From the NCBI GenBank assembly GCA_019313695.1, contig JAFDAS010000015.1, positions 1 to 57,548 on the forward strand: DNA of 57,548 nucleotides, written 5' to 3'. Below the pieces are notes generated by a model that was not told where the DNA came from, made no database searches, and saw only the letters and a program-made list of their open reading frames with translations. Positions 24,208-34,282 of the stretch are shown piece by piece. The first letter of the stretch is position 1. Each line of letters begins with the position of its first letter. Source of the stretch: Deltaproteobacteria bacterium. Lineage in GTDB: Bacteria > Desulfobacterota > Syntrophia > Syntrophales > UBA2210. The position numbers and the translations under genes are program-made.

Positions 24208-26361
24208 TCAAGAAAAAATCCGAAAAACTTTTCGACCTGCTAATCGGGTGTCGTCGGGCGAATCGGAATAACTGAGCGCCATACTCCAGCACTGTCTATG
24301 ATAATCTACAGCGTAAGTAGCTTCCAGGGTTTTTTTGTCGAGTAAATCTTTTCTCAGAATATACATCAGGTCAAGGGAATCTGTCGCCTTCCCCTTGAAA
24401 GTGAGATTGATCTCCTCCACTGATTTTTGCGTATACCGGTATTCGGCGATCAGAGAATCACCGCGCGGGTCACTGATATCGAAACGGGAGTTTATTCCTT
24501 TCCATTCACCCGAATTGACGTCGAACTGCGCGTCGGCATCAAGGGAGAGATATTGAAAGGGATCAAAATCAAGCTCCGCGGTAACATTGCCGAATGGTCT
24601 CTTTTCGGTCGTGGGACTACCACGATGTTTCCTCGCTTCTCTGATATCATATGACTGGCTCAATTTCAGCCTGAGGAATTCACTGTAGGTGACACCACCA
24701 CTCTCATCTTTCAGTCGGGCAATCAGTGTGTTGATGAGGGAGTAGGTCACCGTATTTGTCTCCGCTATCTCGCTGAGAAATTTCGGCTTATCATCTTGAT
24801 ATACATATGGGATATACGAGTATGTTACCTCAGGTCTGACACCGTGGCGTATCTTGTCTACGACCTTTCCCCCTACATCGAAGATCCTGTGCGCCTCGCT
24901 GGAGAGGGTCGCCCCAACTGTGTACAGTTCCCGACTGCCGTCCTTGTCCTGATTCCCCGCGATGGGGCCGCTGTATGAGCTTTCCCATGTTGTCTCTCTC
25001 AACCCCATGGATGGCGTGAATTCCAGATAATCACCGAAACTCAGGGGCCACGAAACGATCGGATAGGCATCGAAAACATCCCCCCGGTATCCCGTGGTCC
25101 GGTAATAGTGCCCGTACGATGATGCCAGTTCAAAATCGATGGGGGAATTGAACAGGGGCTGTTTAATACCGGTAAAGGTGATTTCAGGATACTTCTGCAA
25201 TGTATCATCATTGGACCAGCTCTGGAAATTATCCGTATATTCCACAAGGGCGGTCGCGTTAAACAGGCTCCAGTCTTTTACAAGACGAGCCGTTGAGGTC
25301 AGCGCGGTCAGGGCCTTATCGCCATCGAACGAGACACCGTTGAATGTGCGGGTGTCATTCTCTCTGTAATGCGCCATATAATAATTGTACGAATCGAAAT
25401 CCCTGAAATACCACCTGTCCGACACCCTTTTTATATCTGTCTTCAGGTAAAAGCCCGGGCTGAATGTCGTCTCGTGATCCAGATAATACGACCACCTCTT
25501 ATTATTTTCTTTCCAGTCTCTGTGCAGAACGGCAGCCCCTTCGGACTCCGACACATCCATGGTGTCGTTGAGATAATCGCCATACAGTGTGCCATGTGAA
25601 TCCTTACCGATAAGATACCGAAATTCCACTCCCTCCTGGAATCCCCTTTTGTCCATATAGCGCTGATAAAAGGTTGCGTCGGCATTTTCTGAGACCGCCC
25701 AGTAAAAAGGGATACCGACATCCCACCCCAGTTTGTCACGCGAATAGGTGATGCGGGGAAACAGCAGACCCGTCTGCCGGGTAGTCTTGGCAGGGAATAT
25801 CATGTAGGGGAGATAGAGAACGGGAATACCTTTCACCTGGAAGGTCCCGTGCTTAACGGTCCCATACCCGTCGATGGTAACCTCCATTTCGCTGCCGGTA
25901 AACATCCAGTCGGGATCTTCACCGTCACATGTCGTTGCCTGGCCCTTCTTCAGGAAATAGGTCGCGTCGCCCTTTTTCTCAATGGTTTCCCCTCGCAGGT
26001 AAAGGTTGTTTTTGTCGAAAAACACCTTTCCGTCGGATATGACGCCCGTCTCGGTGCCGATATTGAACCGCGCTTTTTCCCCTTCAAGGATATCCTCACC
26101 GCTCTTTATGAATACATTCCCTTCGGCCGTCGCTTCATCTTTCAGCCTGTCCAATATGACATCATCGGCCTTAATGAACCCGCCCTCAAAAGTAATAATG
26201 ACGTTGCCGCTGGCCCGATATGTTTCGGTATCACTGTCATATGCCAGACTATCCGCTTCTATATCCACCCGCTCCGGCATATCCTGCACAGAGGCAAAGG
26301 AAATGTCCCCGCACAGAAACAAAAGCATTAACATGGACAGCAGTATGCACCCTTTTCTCAC
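24208..26361 (-). CDS. lptD: LPS assembly protein LptD
   Basis: 717 aa from a GTG at 26361, chosen because GGGGGA lies 6 bp upstream and a proper signal peptide follows (RKGC, hydrophobic 5-19, cleavage near SFA-SV). The frame opens 78 bp earlier at a TTG that gives no signal sequence. The N-terminal OstA/LptA-like domain (about 30-135, RVDIEADSLAYDSDTETYRASGNV) is followed by a predicted outer-membrane beta-barrel with alternating aromatic strands. Inserts LPS into the outer leaflet. Follows folC by about 80 bp on the same strand. Diagnostic of a Gram-negative outer membrane. Confidence 0.92.
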   Translation of the reverse strand: MRKGCILLSMLMLLFLCGDISFASVQDMPERVDIEADSLAYDSDTETYRASGNVIITFEGGFIKADDVILDRLKDEATAEGNVFIKSGEDILEGEKARFNIGTETGVISDGKVFFDKNNLYLRGETIEKKGDATYFLKKGQATTCDGEDPDWMFTGSEMEVTIDGYGTVKHGTFQVKGIPVLYLPYMIFPAKTTRQTGLLFPRITYSRDKLGWDVGIPFYWAVSENADATFYQRYMDKRGFQEGVEFRYLIGKDSHGTLYGDYLNDTMDVSESEGAAVLHRDWKENNKRWSYYLDHETTFSPGFYLKTDIKRVSDRWYFRDFDSYNYYMAHYRENDTRTFNGVSFDGDKALTALTSTARLVKDWSLFNATALVEYTDNFQSWSNDDTLQKYPEITFTGIKQPLFNSPIDFELASSYGHYYRTTGYRGDVFDAYPIVSWPLSFGDYLEFTPSMGLRETTWESSYSGPIAGNQDKDGSRELYTVGATLSSEAHRIFDVGGKVVDKIRHGVRPEVTYSYIPYVYQDDKPKFLSEIAETNTVTYSLINTLIARLKDESGGVTYSEFLRLKLSQSYDIREARKHRGSPTTEKRPFGNVTAELDFDPFQYLSLDADAQFDVNSGEWKGINSRFDISDPRGDSLIAEYRYTQKSVEEINLTFKGKATDSLDLMYILRKDLLDKKTLEATYAVDYHRQCWSMALSYSDSPDDTRLAGRKVFRIFS

Positions 26362-26440
26362 AAAGCATCCCCCGGACAAGATCTTTAACGGCAACAGCTT
26401 GTGTTCACTATCACAAAAACCTGTTTTCCGGAAGGCCAAA

Positions 26441-27685
26441 TCACAGATGTTTTTTTATCTCTCCCACGAGATAGAGTGAACCCGTAACGCACACAAGGTC
26501 GTTCGCACCGGCAAAGGAACAGGCCCTGGCAAGGGCCTCTCTCGGGTCGTCTACGACCTCAACATGACCATGATGCAGCGAAGCGACCGACAATAAATCC
26601 TCTGTCGATGCGGCTCTTTCCTTTTTCGGTCTCGTAAGCACAATTTTATCCGCCAGAGGCATCAGTTTTTTTAACATCCCGACGTAATTCTTGTCGTAAA
26701 GCACACCAAACACTACTATCAATCTCCTGTAAGAAAAGTCTGCCAACAGAGAGCTGCACAGGGATGAAATGCCTGCCGGGTTGTGGGCGCCATCCACGAT
26801 AATCCTGGGGTTATGGGAAACAAGTTCCAATCGCCCCTCCCACCGGGCATCGCTTAATCCCTCGACCACGGATGTATCGCTGATGTCCATACCTTTTGCC
26901 GTCAGAACTTCAACGGCCGCAAGAGCCAGGGCTGCGTTTTCAATCTGGTGCCTGCCGGCAAGAAAAAGCCTGAGGCCATGGTAGCGCTTATTAATTCCAT
27001 AGTAGGAAAAACTTCCCCGCCCGGACCTCCTGACCCTTATATCCCTGCCTGCCCTGTAGAGCACAGCCTTTCTTTGACGGCAAATTTCCTCAAGAGTATC
27101 GATGACTTTGCGTCCTCGGGCAGCCGTTACGCAAACGCCGCCTTCCTTTATGATTCCTCCTTTTTCACCGGCAATTGATTTCAGGTTATTACCCAGATAT
27201 TTCTGATGTTCCATGGAAATATTGGTTATTATGGAGATCTCGGGAGATGCGAGGTTTGTAGCATCGAGTCTCCCCCCCATACCCACTTCAAGAATCGCCA
27301 CATCCACCTTACACAGAGAAAAATACAGAAATGCCAGGGCAGTGCTAAACTCAAAATAAGTAACGTCCTCTTTGATCTCTTCCCTTACCTTATCTATGAG
27401 CGCACAAAGCGTATCCCTCGGGATCATGTGATCATTTACCCTGATTCGTTCTCTGAAATCGCACAGGTGAGGAGATGTATAAAGGCCAACCTTCATGCCT
27501 TCCTGGACTAATATGGAAGAGAGGATCGCCGCTGTGGATCCCTTGCCATTGGTGCCCCCTACCAGAATCGTTTTATATTCATTCTGGGGACTTCCAAGAC
27601 GGTCGAGAAGCCTGGAGATGGGGCCAAGGCCCAGATTTATTCCCTTTTGTTTCAATCCTTCCAGATACGAGAGAGGATTCCGCAT
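26441..27685 (-). CDS. folC: bifunctional folylpolyglutamate/dihydrofolate synthase
   Basis: 414 aa from the ATG at 27685, which has TGGAG 7 bp upstream; earlier ATGs lack spacing. P-loop GGTNGKGST is at 43-51, the Mur-ligase central domain includes the TYFEFSTALAFLYF segment and EVGMGGRLDATN, and the C-terminal domain begins near VDGAHNPAG. Adds glutamate to folates and, in bifunctional members, dihydropteroate. The alternative start at 27691 would differ by two residues. Confidence 0.93.
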   Translation of the reverse strand: MRNPLSYLEGLKQKGINLGLGPISRLLDRLGSPQNEYKTILVGGTNGKGSTAAILSSILVQEGMKVGLYTSPHLCDFRERIRVNDHMIPRDTLCALIDKVREEIKEDVTYFEFSTALAFLYFSLCKVDVAILEVGMGGRLDATNLASPEISIITNISMEHQKYLGNNLKSIAGEKGGIIKEGGVCVTAARGRKVIDTLEEICRQRKAVLYRAGRDIRVRRSGRGSFSYYGINKRYHGLRLFLAGRHQIENAALALAAVEVLTAKGMDISDTSVVEGLSDARWEGRLELVSHNPRIIVDGAHNPAGISSLCSSLLADFSYRRLIVVFGVLYDKNYVGMLKKLMPLADKIVLTRPKKERAASTEDLLSVASLHHGHVEVVDDPREALARACSFAGANDLVCVTGSLYLVGEIKKHL

Positions 27686-27698
27686 GCGCATACTCCAA

Positions 27699-27738
27699 AC
27701 AAAAAGGCCACGGGATCTATACCACAACCCATGGCCTT
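27699..27738 (-). terminator. terminator upstream of folC
   Basis: AAGGCCACGGG (27704-27714) and CCCATGGCCTT (27728-27738) form an 11-bp stem with one G-U pair in the minus-strand RNA, followed by UUUUUGUUU. It ends the transcript of the small elongation-factor-like gene. Confidence 0.8.
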
Positions 27739-27820
27739 CAAAACTTCTTATCGCATAGATCAATCACCAAGGATTCAATCCATGTCTGATCAAAAAACGT
27801 TCTTCTTGACAGAATCAGAA

Positions 27821-28081
27821 TTACTCCGGAATAACCTTGAACATCTCATCTCCGGGGCGAACACGGTCAGAAACCCTGATACCTATGTAATCGCCCGCCG
27901 TTGCCTTTTCTATCTGTTTATTATCAATTTCCATTGAGTCAATTCTGTCTTCAAAATCCGTGGTATGGCCGGTAAATTTGACCGTATCACCTGCCAGCAA
28001 TTCTCCCGACGTAATCTTGACCGCCGCGACACTGGGTTTCGCAAAAAACTTCATCACCTCGCCAATTTTCTCTTCTCCCAT
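27821..28081 (-). CDS. small translation elongation factor-like protein
   Basis: An 86-aa stand-alone beta-barrel resembling domain II of EF-Tu/translational GTPases: TSGELLAGDTVKFTGHTTDFEDRIDSMEI and GDYIGIRVSDRVRPGDEMFKV. It has no GTPase domain. Such mini-proteins occur in anaerobic bacteria; function unknown. It is bounded by the rplQ terminator upstream and its own terminator downstream, so it is a separate unit. Confidence 0.8.
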   Translation of the reverse strand: MGEEKIGEVMKFFAKPSVAAVKITSGELLAGDTVKFTGHTTDFEDRIDSMEIDNKQIEKATAGDYIGIRVSDRVRPGDEMFKVIPE

Positions 28082-28181
28082 GACTCACAACCTCCTTGCC
28101 ACCGTCCAAAAAACTGTATAAAAAGATTGCTATTGAAAATAACTGAAGTGATTATAACCCTTCCCACGAAAAAATCAAGAA

Positions 28182-28212
28182 ATAAAAAAGGCAGGGTGAT
28201 TCCCTGCCTTTG
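28182..28212 (-). terminator. terminator at the end of the ribosomal protein cluster
   Basis: AAAGGCAGGG (28187-28196) and CCCTGCCTTT (28202-28211) form a 10-bp stem. The minus-strand RNA continues UUUUUAUUUC. It lies about 20 bp after the rplQ stop and ends the alpha operon. Confidence 0.9.
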
Positions 28213-28233
28213 AATGGTCATATTATATTGTCT

Positions 28234-28647
28234 CTAATTGGCGGCTTTTTCCTTCTTTATACTTTTTTTCTTTTTTGCACTTTTTTTCTTCTCTTCCGGC
28301 ATCAATTCTATCATGGAAAGCAGAGCATTGTCGCCATTTCTGTTGCCTATTTTAATCACCCGTGTATAACCCCCTGCTCTTTCAGTGTAACGGGATGATA
28401 ATTCCTCAAACACCTTTTTCGTAACTCTATTATCCCTTATAAAAGACAGTGCCTGCCTTCTTGCATGGAGCGTTCCCCTTTTGCCCAGGGTTATCATCTT
28501 ATCGGCAACACCTCTCAATTCCTTGGCCTTCGCATCGGTTGTGGTGACTTTTTCATGTTCCAGGAGAGAGGTTACCAGATTTCTCATCATGGCCTTCCTG
28601 TGACTTGATGTCCTCCCAAGCTTTCTTCCGGCTTTCCTGTGACGCAT
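28234..28647 (-). CDS. rplQ: 50S ribosomal protein L17
   Basis: 137 aa. N-terminal [19 protein letters not shown] signature and the [15 protein letters not shown] strand. The last 20 residues are an almost pure Lys/Ala/Glu tail. Last gene of the long cluster. Confidence 0.98.
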   Translation of the reverse strand: MRHRKAGRKLGRTSSHRKAMMRNLVTSLLEHEKVTTTDAKAKELRGVADKMITLGKRGTLHARRQALSFIRDNRVTKKVFEELSSRYTERAGGYTRVIKIGNRNGDNALLSMIELMPEEKKKSAKKKKSIKKEKAAN

Positions 28648-28668
28648 TGAGTATTACCCCTTTAACTG

Positions 28669-29673
28669 TTATTCTTTCACATCCTCATCATCATCCATGC
28701 CGGGAAGGCGAAAATCCACCTTACTGCCAAGGCTGAGGCCCATCTCGGCAAGCATATCTTTTATTTCATTCAAAGATTTTCTTCCGAAGTTCTTTGTCTT
28801 GAGCATTTCCGCTTCTGTCTTCTGAACAAGCTCTCCTATATATTGAATGCCGGCATTCTTCAGACAATTGGCCGATCTTACCGAAAGCTCCAGATCATCG
28901 ACCCCCTTAAACAGATTCTCACCAATATTGTCTTCTTCTACAAGCTCTTTTGGTTCCTCTACTTCCTCCTGCTCATCAAAATTGATAAACACATTCATTT
29001 GTTCCTTTAAGCTCTTGGCTGCATAGGCAACGGCATCCTCGGGCAGAATACTGCCGTCCGTCCAGATTTCAAGTACCAGCTTATCGTAATCTGCTATATG
29101 GCCAACACGCGCGTTGGAAACCGTATATGAGACCTTCTTAATGGGGGAAAACAGGGCATCAATATTGATTGTTCCTTCAGGTTGTTCTATGTCTGTTTCT
29201 CTCCTGGCGGGGACATACCCCTTTCCCACATCAGCCACCAGTTCGGCCTTGATCCCCCCCTTGCCCGAAAGAGTCGCCAGGTGATGATCGGGATTTAGGA
29301 TCTCGACCGTTTCATCTGTGATAATATCTTCCGCTGTAACGGTTCCTTTACCGGAGGCGTCAATATGAAGTGCCCGGGGGCCATCTCCGTGCAATTTCAG
29401 CCGGACTCCCTTCATGTTCAAGATGATATCAGAGACATCCTCCTTTACACCGGAGATAGCTGAAAATTCATGAAGTACTCCGTCAAATTTCACAGATGTA
29501 ATGGCCGCACCGTGAATGGAAGAAAGGAGCACTCTCCTCAGAGCATTCCCCAGCGTGATACCAAACCCTTTTTCCAAAGGCTGGCACGTAAACTCACCAT
29601 AAAGCGATGTATGGGTCTTTTCGTCAATTTCTATTCGTTTTGGTTTTATAAGGCTGCTCCAGTTTTTCTCCAT
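28669..29673 (-). CDS. rpoA: RNA polymerase alpha subunit
   Basis: 334 aa. N-terminal assembly domain (about 1-235, with [18 protein letters not shown]), a Glu-rich linker (about 238-255) and the C-terminal HhH domain that contacts UP elements and activators ([21 protein letters not shown]…[11 protein letters not shown]). Between rpsD and rplQ as usual. Confidence 0.98.
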   Translation of the reverse strand: MEKNWSSLIKPKRIEIDEKTHTSLYGEFTCQPLEKGFGITLGNALRRVLLSSIHGAAITSVKFDGVLHEFSAISGVKEDVSDIILNMKGVRLKLHGDGPRALHIDASGKGTVTAEDIITDETVEILNPDHHLATLSGKGGIKAELVADVGKGYVPARRETDIEQPEGTINIDALFSPIKKVSYTVSNARVGHIADYDKLVLEIWTDGSILPEDAVAYAAKSLKEQMNVFINFDEQEEVEEPKELVEEDNIGENLFKGVDDLELSVRSANCLKNAGIQYIGELVQKTEAEMLKTKNFGRKSLNEIKDMLAEMGLSLGSKVDFRLPGMDDDEDVKE

Positions 29674-29700
29674 ATCGTTAATCCCTCATATAAAACATTT

Positions 29701-30333
29701 TTACTTAGAGTAAAACTCAACCACCAGCTGTTCCTGGATGGGCATGGTCAGTTCTTCCCGAGTGGGCAGCGCTTTTACAACACCGGCAAAATTATCCTTA
29801 TCCAGATCCAGCCACCCGGGTACGCCACGCCTGGCAACGGTTTCTACGGCATCGAGTATAGTGGCAACTTTTCTGCTTTTTTCCTTAACCTGTATTTTGT
29901 CACCCATCTTAACCAGACATGAAGGTATGTTTACCTTTTTATCATTCACTAAAAAATGATTGTGTCTTACGAGTTGCCTGGCCTCACCTCTGGAATTAGC
30001 GAAGCCCAGCCTGTACACCATATTATCCAGTCTTCTCTCCAGCAGGAGCAGCAGATTCGTACCCGTCACACCCTTCTGTCTCTCAGCCTTTTCGAAACAG
30101 CCTTTAAATGATTTCTCCAGAAGACCGAACGTCCTCTTGAGTTTCTGCTTTTCCCTTAACTGGATGCCGTAATCGGATGCCTTTCGCCTGAATTTAATCT
30201 GTCCATGTTCTCCGGGTATATAACCCCTTCGTTCAAAGGAACACTTGTCGCCATAACACCTGTCTCCCTTCAGAAACAGTTTCGCACCCTCAGCCCGGCA
30301 TAATCTGCATAAAGATCCTCTATATCTTGCCAA
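29701..30333 (-). CDS. rpsD: 30S ribosomal protein S4 (zinc-type)
   Basis: 210 aa. Cys9, Cys12, Cys26 and Cys31 form the zinc knuckle of the C+ type S4; many bacteria have lost it. S4 RNA-binding domain about 98-160 ([23 protein letters not shown]). S4 often represses its own operon by binding mRNA. Confidence 0.98.
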   Translation of the reverse strand: MARYRGSLCRLCRAEGAKLFLKGDRCYGDKCSFERRGYIPGEHGQIKFRRKASDYGIQLREKQKLKRTFGLLEKSFKGCFEKAERQKGVTGTNLLLLLERRLDNMVYRLGFANSRGEARQLVRHNHFLVNDKKVNIPSCLVKMGDKIQVKEKSRKVATILDAVETVARRGVPGWLDLDKDNFAGVVKALPTREELTMPIQEQLVVEFYSK

Positions 30334-30380
30334 AATACTCCTCCCCTACCTAATATATAATCCAGTCAGGATCTGGTAAT

Positions 30381-30773
30381 TTAAACTCTTCTTCTCTTCG
30401 GCGGACGACAACCGTTATGGGGAATCGGGGTCACATCCCTGATAAGACTTATGTTCAAACCCGCTGCCTGCAGCGCCCTGAGCGCCGATTCTCTCCCCGA
30501 ACCAGGCCCCTTTATAAACACCTGCACGTTTCTGAGTCCATGCACCCTCGCCTTCTTGACAGCATCCGTGGCGGTCAGCTGCGCTGCGAAGGGGGTGCTT
30601 TTTCTTGAACCCTTGAATCCCTGCCCGCCACCTGAAGACCAGGCAATAACATTACCGCTCAAATCCGTAATAGTGACTATGGTATTATTAAAAGTTGATT
30701 GAATATGAGCAATCCCGTCAGAGATATTCTTTTTTTCCTTCTTTTTTACATTTCTCTTTTTTGGTCGAGCCAT
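30381..30773 (-). CDS. rpsK: 30S ribosomal protein S11
   Basis: 130 aa from the ATG at 30773, where GGAGG lies just upstream; an ATG five codons earlier includes that site. Hallmarks [18 protein letters not shown] and the C-terminal [16 protein letters not shown]. Confidence 0.97.
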   Translation of the reverse strand: MARPKKRNVKKKEKKNISDGIAHIQSTFNNTIVTITDLSGNVIAWSSGGGQGFKGSRKSTPFAAQLTATDAVKKARVHGLRNVQVFIKGPGSGRESALRALQAAGLNISLIRDVTPIPHNGCRPPKRRRV

Positions 30774-30816
30774 CTCTCCTCCAGACATAAAGTCTGCCTA
30801 ATGACAGGCTATGATA

Positions 30817-31188
30817 TTATTTCTTTCTCTTTCCTCCAACAGCTCTTCTCGGACCTTTTCTCGTTCTTGCATTGGTAGACGTTCTCTGGCCCCTCACAGG
30901 AAGGCCTCTTCTGTGCCTCAAGCCCCTGTAAGTCCCTATGTCCATAAGACGTTTTATAGACATGGTAATCTCTCTCCTGAGATCACCTTCAACCTTGCAA
31001 TCCTTATCTATAATGTCCCTTATGGCGGTCATCTGCTCATCGAGAAGATTGTCTGTTTTTGTATCAAGATCGATCCCGGCCTCTTCAAGAATCTCCTTAG
31101 ACTTGGACCTTCCTATCCCGTATATATACGTGAGGGCTATTTCCATTCTTTTATTCTTGGGTAAATCAACTCCTGCGATTCTTGCCAC
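30817..31188 (-). CDS. rpsM: 30S ribosomal protein S13
   Basis: 123 aa. Starts [13 protein letters not shown], contains the [13 protein letters not shown] helix-turn and ends in the basic [17 protein letters not shown] tail that contacts tRNA. Preceded by the truncated rpmJ. Confidence 0.98.
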   Translation of the reverse strand: MARIAGVDLPKNKRMEIALTYIYGIGRSKSKEILEEAGIDLDTKTDNLLDEQMTAIRDIIDKDCKVEGDLRREITMSIKRLMDIGTYRGLRHRRGLPVRGQRTSTNARTRKGPRRAVGGKRKK

Positions 31189-31206
31189 CTTGCAACCTCC
31201 CGCTGT

Positions 31207-31263
31207 TTATCCCTGGCGCTGTTTATGTTTAGGGTTTTCGCATATGACCCTTACAACACCACG
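31207..31263 (-). pseudogene. rpmJ: 50S ribosomal protein L36, N-terminally truncated
   Basis: Immediately after the infA stop codon, in the same frame, 18 codons read RGVVRVICENPKHKQRQG, the exact C-terminal half of L36. The usual intergenic spacer, start codon and first 19-20 residues (with the first two zinc cysteines) are missing. No ATG, GTG or TTG opens this frame. The remaining Cys and His of the CCCH zinc site are intact. L36 is dispensable in E. coli, so real loss is possible; an assembly deletion is the alternative. Confidence 0.85.
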
Positions 31264-31482
31264 TTATTTCGACCGATATGTAATCCTGCCCCGGGTCAGG
31301 TCATAAGGCGATAATTCTATCGTAACTTTGTCTCCCGGTAATATTTTGATAAAATGCATTCTCATCTTCCCGGAGATATGGGCCAGAACACGATGGCCGT
31401 TTTCGAGCTCAACACGAAACATTGCATTCGGTAATGGTTCCAATACAGTACCTTCAACAACTATAGCTTCTTCTTTAGCCAT
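31264..31482 (-). CDS. infA: translation initiation factor IF-1
   Basis: 72 aa from the ATG at 31482; GAGGAG is 10 bp upstream. A complete OB-fold from [11 protein letters not shown] to GRITYRSK. The upstream ribosome-binding site lies inside a palindromic repeat overlapping the end of map. Its stop codon directly abuts the rpmJ remnant. Confidence 0.97.
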   Translation of the reverse strand: MAKEEAIVVEGTVLEPLPNAMFRVELENGHRVLAHISGKMRMHFIKILPGDKVTIELSPYDLTRGRITYRSK

Positions 31483-31489
31483 TCGATCA

Positions 31490-32269
31490 TCACTCCTCAA
31501 GTGCCCGAGGGTGTCCCGACATGTCGGGACTGCTTAATATCACAGGTCCGTCTTCAGTGACGGCTATCGTATGTTCAAAGTGGGCCGACAGGCTACCGTC
31601 GTCTGTTACTACTGTCCATCCGTCAGGTTTTGTTTTTACCATGTATGATCCTTCATTCACCATGGGTTCTATGGCTATCACCATACCTGCCTTCAGCTTG
31701 ACGCCCCGGCCACCCACCCCGAAATTCGGAACCGGAGGATCCTCATGAAGGTCTTTTCCTATCCCGTGGCCGACATAATCTCTTACCACCGAAAAACCGG
31801 CACTTTCCACACAGCTTTGTACCGCAAAGGATATATCGCCTAATCTGTTCCCCTCCCTTGCCTTCTCTATGCCCTTATACAGGGATTCTTCCGTTACCTT
31901 CATCAGCCTGGAGGCTGACGCGGAAATCCTGCCCACAGCAACGGTAATAGCGGAATCTCCATAATAACCTTTATAATAGACCCCGTAATCGAGGCTTATT
32001 ATGTCACCCTCTTCCAAAGACCTGTCTGAAGGAAAACCGTGCACAACCTCCGAGTTTACAGACGCGCAGAGCGCAAAGGGAAATCCTCCGTACCCCTTGA
32101 AAGCAGGTTTTGCACCCCTTTTCTGCGTCACACCCTCGGCGTATTCATTCAATTTCAATGTCGTTACGCCCGGCCTTATTTTCTCCCTTAAACCAGTCAG
32201 CACCTCGGCTACAATAGCGTTACTCTCCCCTATTTTTTTTACTTCTTCGGGAGACTTCAGGATGATCAT
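31490..32269 (-). CDS. map: methionine aminopeptidase, type I
   Basis: 259 aa. The dinuclear metal ligands are all visible: the two Asp in [15 protein letters not shown], His in [13 protein letters not shown], Glu in AIEPMV and Glu in [11 protein letters not shown]. The last 14 or so residues (after GPVIL) extend beyond the family's usual end and are encoded by a palindromic repeat. It follows secY directly; adk, often between them, is absent. Confidence 0.96.
   Translation of the reverse strand: MIILKSPEEVKKIGESNAIVAEVLTGLREKIRPGVTTLKLNEYAEGVTQKRGAKPAFKGYGGFPFALCASVNSEVVHGFPSDRSLEEGDIISLDYGVYYKGYYGDSAITVAVGRISASASRLMKVTEESLYKGIEKAREGNRLGDISFAVQSCVESAGFSVVRDYVGHGIGKDLHEDPPVPNFGVGGRGVKLKAGMVIAIEPMVNEGSYMVKTKPDGWTVVTDDGSLSAHFEHTIAVTEDGPVILSSPDMSGHPRALEE
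31496..31532. repeat. palindromic repeat overlapping the map 3' end
   Basis: Contains the perfect 18-bp palindrome GTCCCGACATGTCGGGAC (31513-31530) and, on the minus strand, GGGCACTTGAGG, the end of which is the infA Shine-Dalgarno. It is similar over its whole length to 32281-32322. It supplies the C-terminal extension of map. Confidence 0.7.
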
Positions 32270-32280
32270 CTGGTTTATTG

Positions 32281-32322
32281 CCTCACAAGTGCCATCGGGG
32301 ACAATCCTGACATGTCGAAACT
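32281..32322. repeat. palindromic repeat upstream of map
   Basis: Diverged copy of 31496-31532: it shares CGACATGTC, a GGA/CC core and GGCACTTG-N2-AGG on the minus strand, again placed just ahead of a start codon (map). It fills nearly all of the 53-bp secY-map gap. Confidence 0.65.
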
Positions 32323-33630
32323 TTAACGCCTTCTGCCCATCCTGCCCTTTTTCATAAACCCTTCGTATTGCCTGGTAAGCAGATGGGTCTCTATCTGACC
32401 TGCCGTGTCAAGGGCAACCCCGACAACGATAAGGAGAGCTGTACCCCCGAAGTAAAAAGGAACATTAAACTGACTTATAAGGATGCTCGGCAGGACGCAA
32501 ACAGCGGATACATATATGGCGCCACTGAAGGTAAGCCTCGTCAGGACGCTGTCTATATACTCAGCAGTCTTCTTGCCGGGTCGTATGCCCGGTACGTAGC
32601 CGCCATGTTTTTTCATATTGTCGGCAACATTCACCGGGTTGAATGTAACAGCCGTATAAAAATAACAGAAGAATATTATAAGCGCTACGTAAAACAGCTC
32701 ATAAACAAATCTCCCGGGCATCAGGAACCCTGCCACTGTTTTCATCCACGGATGCGGAATAAAATTGGCAATAGTAGCGGGAAACATGATGATGGATGAA
32801 GCGAAGATCGGGGGAATAACACCAGCCGTATTGACCTTCAGAGGCAGGTGCGTTGTCTGACCGCCATACATCTTCCTCCCGACAACCCTTTTTGCGTACT
32901 GTACGGGGATCCTCCTCTGCGCACTCTCGACAAACACAATCACACCGACAACACCAACCATCAGCACGAGGAGGAGCACAACAAAGAATATCCCCATCTC
33001 CCCCGTGGACAACAGGCGGAAGGTATTCACGACGGCAGCGGGACCTCCGCATACTATGCCTGCAAAGATAATCAGGGATATCCCGTTCCCTATTCCCTTT
33101 TCAGTAATCGTTTCTCCCAGCCACATGATAAACGACGTGCCTGCCGTCAGTGTAATAACCGTCATCAGGCGAAAAGCCCACCCCGGTGTGATAACAATGG
33201 ACAAACCAGAAGGACCCGCCATATTCTCCAGGCCTACAGCTATGCCAAACCCCTGTATGATACTCAGAACAACCGTGCCATATCTCGTATACTGGGTTAT
33301 TTTTCTTCTGCCCGCATCCCCCTCTTTAGACAATTTTTCGAGGTGAGGAACGGCAACCGTAAGCAACTGAAGGATGATGGATGCGCTGATATAGGGCATA
33401 ATCCCCAGGGCAAAAACAGAGAGCCTGCTCAGAGCGCCCCCCGCAAACATATCAAAGAGCCCGAGAAGAGAGTTCCTCGCCTGCTCAAAAAATGCGGCAA
33501 GGGCCTGCGTGTCTATACCGGGCGTAGGCACATGCGCGCCTATCCTGTAAACAGCAAGAAGGAAAAAGGTAAACAGTATCTTCTTCTGCAGTTCCGGAAT
33601 CTTTGTTATGTTTTTAAAGCCACCTAACAT
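32323..33630 (-). CDS. secY: preprotein translocase subunit SecY
   Basis: 435 aa with ten membrane helices. N-terminal plug region and [12 protein letters not shown] near residue 32; C-terminal [20 protein letters not shown]. Its ATG overlaps the rplO stop by one base (TGATG), so translation is coupled. Forms the Sec channel with SecE, encoded at the other end of this cluster. Confidence 0.98.
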   Translation of the reverse strand: MLGGFKNITKIPELQKKILFTFFLLAVYRIGAHVPTPGIDTQALAAFFEQARNSLLGLFDMFAGGALSRLSVFALGIMPYISASIILQLLTVAVPHLEKLSKEGDAGRRKITQYTRYGTVVLSIIQGFGIAVGLENMAGPSGLSIVITPGWAFRLMTVITLTAGTSFIMWLGETITEKGIGNGISLIIFAGIVCGGPAAVVNTFRLLSTGEMGIFFVVLLLVLMVGVVGVIVFVESAQRRIPVQYAKRVVGRKMYGGQTTHLPLKVNTAGVIPPIFASSIIMFPATIANFIPHPWMKTVAGFLMPGRFVYELFYVALIIFFCYFYTAVTFNPVNVADNMKKHGGYVPGIRPGKKTAEYIDSVLTRLTFSGAIYVSAVCVLPSILISQFNVPFYFGGTALLIVVGVALDTAGQIETHLLTRQYEGFMKKGRMGRRR

Positions 33631-34070
33631 CAAACAACCTCTACCCTGCCGCCTGAAGCTTCTATCTTTTCCCTGGCGCTGCGGCTTATACCATTAACCT
33701 TTAACGTCAATGGATAGTCTATGCTCCCGCTGCCAAGCAGCTTGATTCCATCGCCGCTGCCTTTAACAATACCGCTTGTTACCAGGGCATCCACGTCTAC
33801 GATCGAATCCTTCGGAAATTTATTTAACTGGCCGATATTAACAATAACAATATCTTTTCGGAATCTGTTATAAAATCCCCTTTTCGGCAGCCTCCTCGTA
33901 AGGGGCATCTGTCCACCCTCGAATCCAGGCCTGACGCCTCCCCCTGAGCGAGAGTTCTGTCCCTTATGGCCCCGGCAGGATGTTCCTCCGTGGCCCGAAC
34001 CATCGCCACGTCCTACCCTCTTTCTCGTCTTAGTGGACCCCTCTGCAGGTCTCAATTCGTTCAGCTTCAT
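33630..34070 (-). CDS. rplO: 50S ribosomal protein L15
   Basis: 146 aa. Gly/Arg-rich N-terminus ([21 protein letters not shown]) and C-terminal [18 protein letters not shown]. Overlaps rpmD by four bases at its start and secY by one at its end. Confidence 0.98.
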   Translation of the reverse strand: MKLNELRPAEGSTKTRKRVGRGDGSGHGGTSCRGHKGQNSRSGGGVRPGFEGGQMPLTRRLPKRGFYNRFRKDIVIVNIGQLNKFPKDSIVDVDALVTSGIVKGSGDGIKLLGSGSIDYPLTLKVNGISRSAREKIEASGGRVEVV

Positions 34071-34258
34071 ATGTCCATCTCACATTCTTCCGCAGAAACC
34101 AGATGGGAAACCTTTCTGACCATGCCTCTAATTTCCGGAGTACTATTCAGGTAAACTGTTTTATTCAACTTTTCAAGCCCCATCCCACGCAGTACTTTTC
34201 TCTGTTTCTCAGGTCTTCCTATGGGACTTTTGACAAGTGTAATCCTAAGTTGTTTCAC
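34067..34258 (-). CDS. rpmD: 50S ribosomal protein L30
   Basis: 63 aa. [25 protein letters not shown] followed by a [10 protein letters not shown] helix; the normal bacterial short form. Overlaps rplO by four bases. Confidence 0.97.
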   Translation of the reverse strand: MKQLRITLVKSPIGRPEKQRKVLRGMGLEKLNKTVYLNSTPEIRGMVRKVSHLVSAEECEMDI

Positions 34259-34282
34259 GACCCATTCCTCAATATTACATCT

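Noticed and set aside
32848..33627. 259-codon open frame antisense to secY
   Set aside because: Shadow frame in a conserved membrane-protein gene with no start signal of its own.
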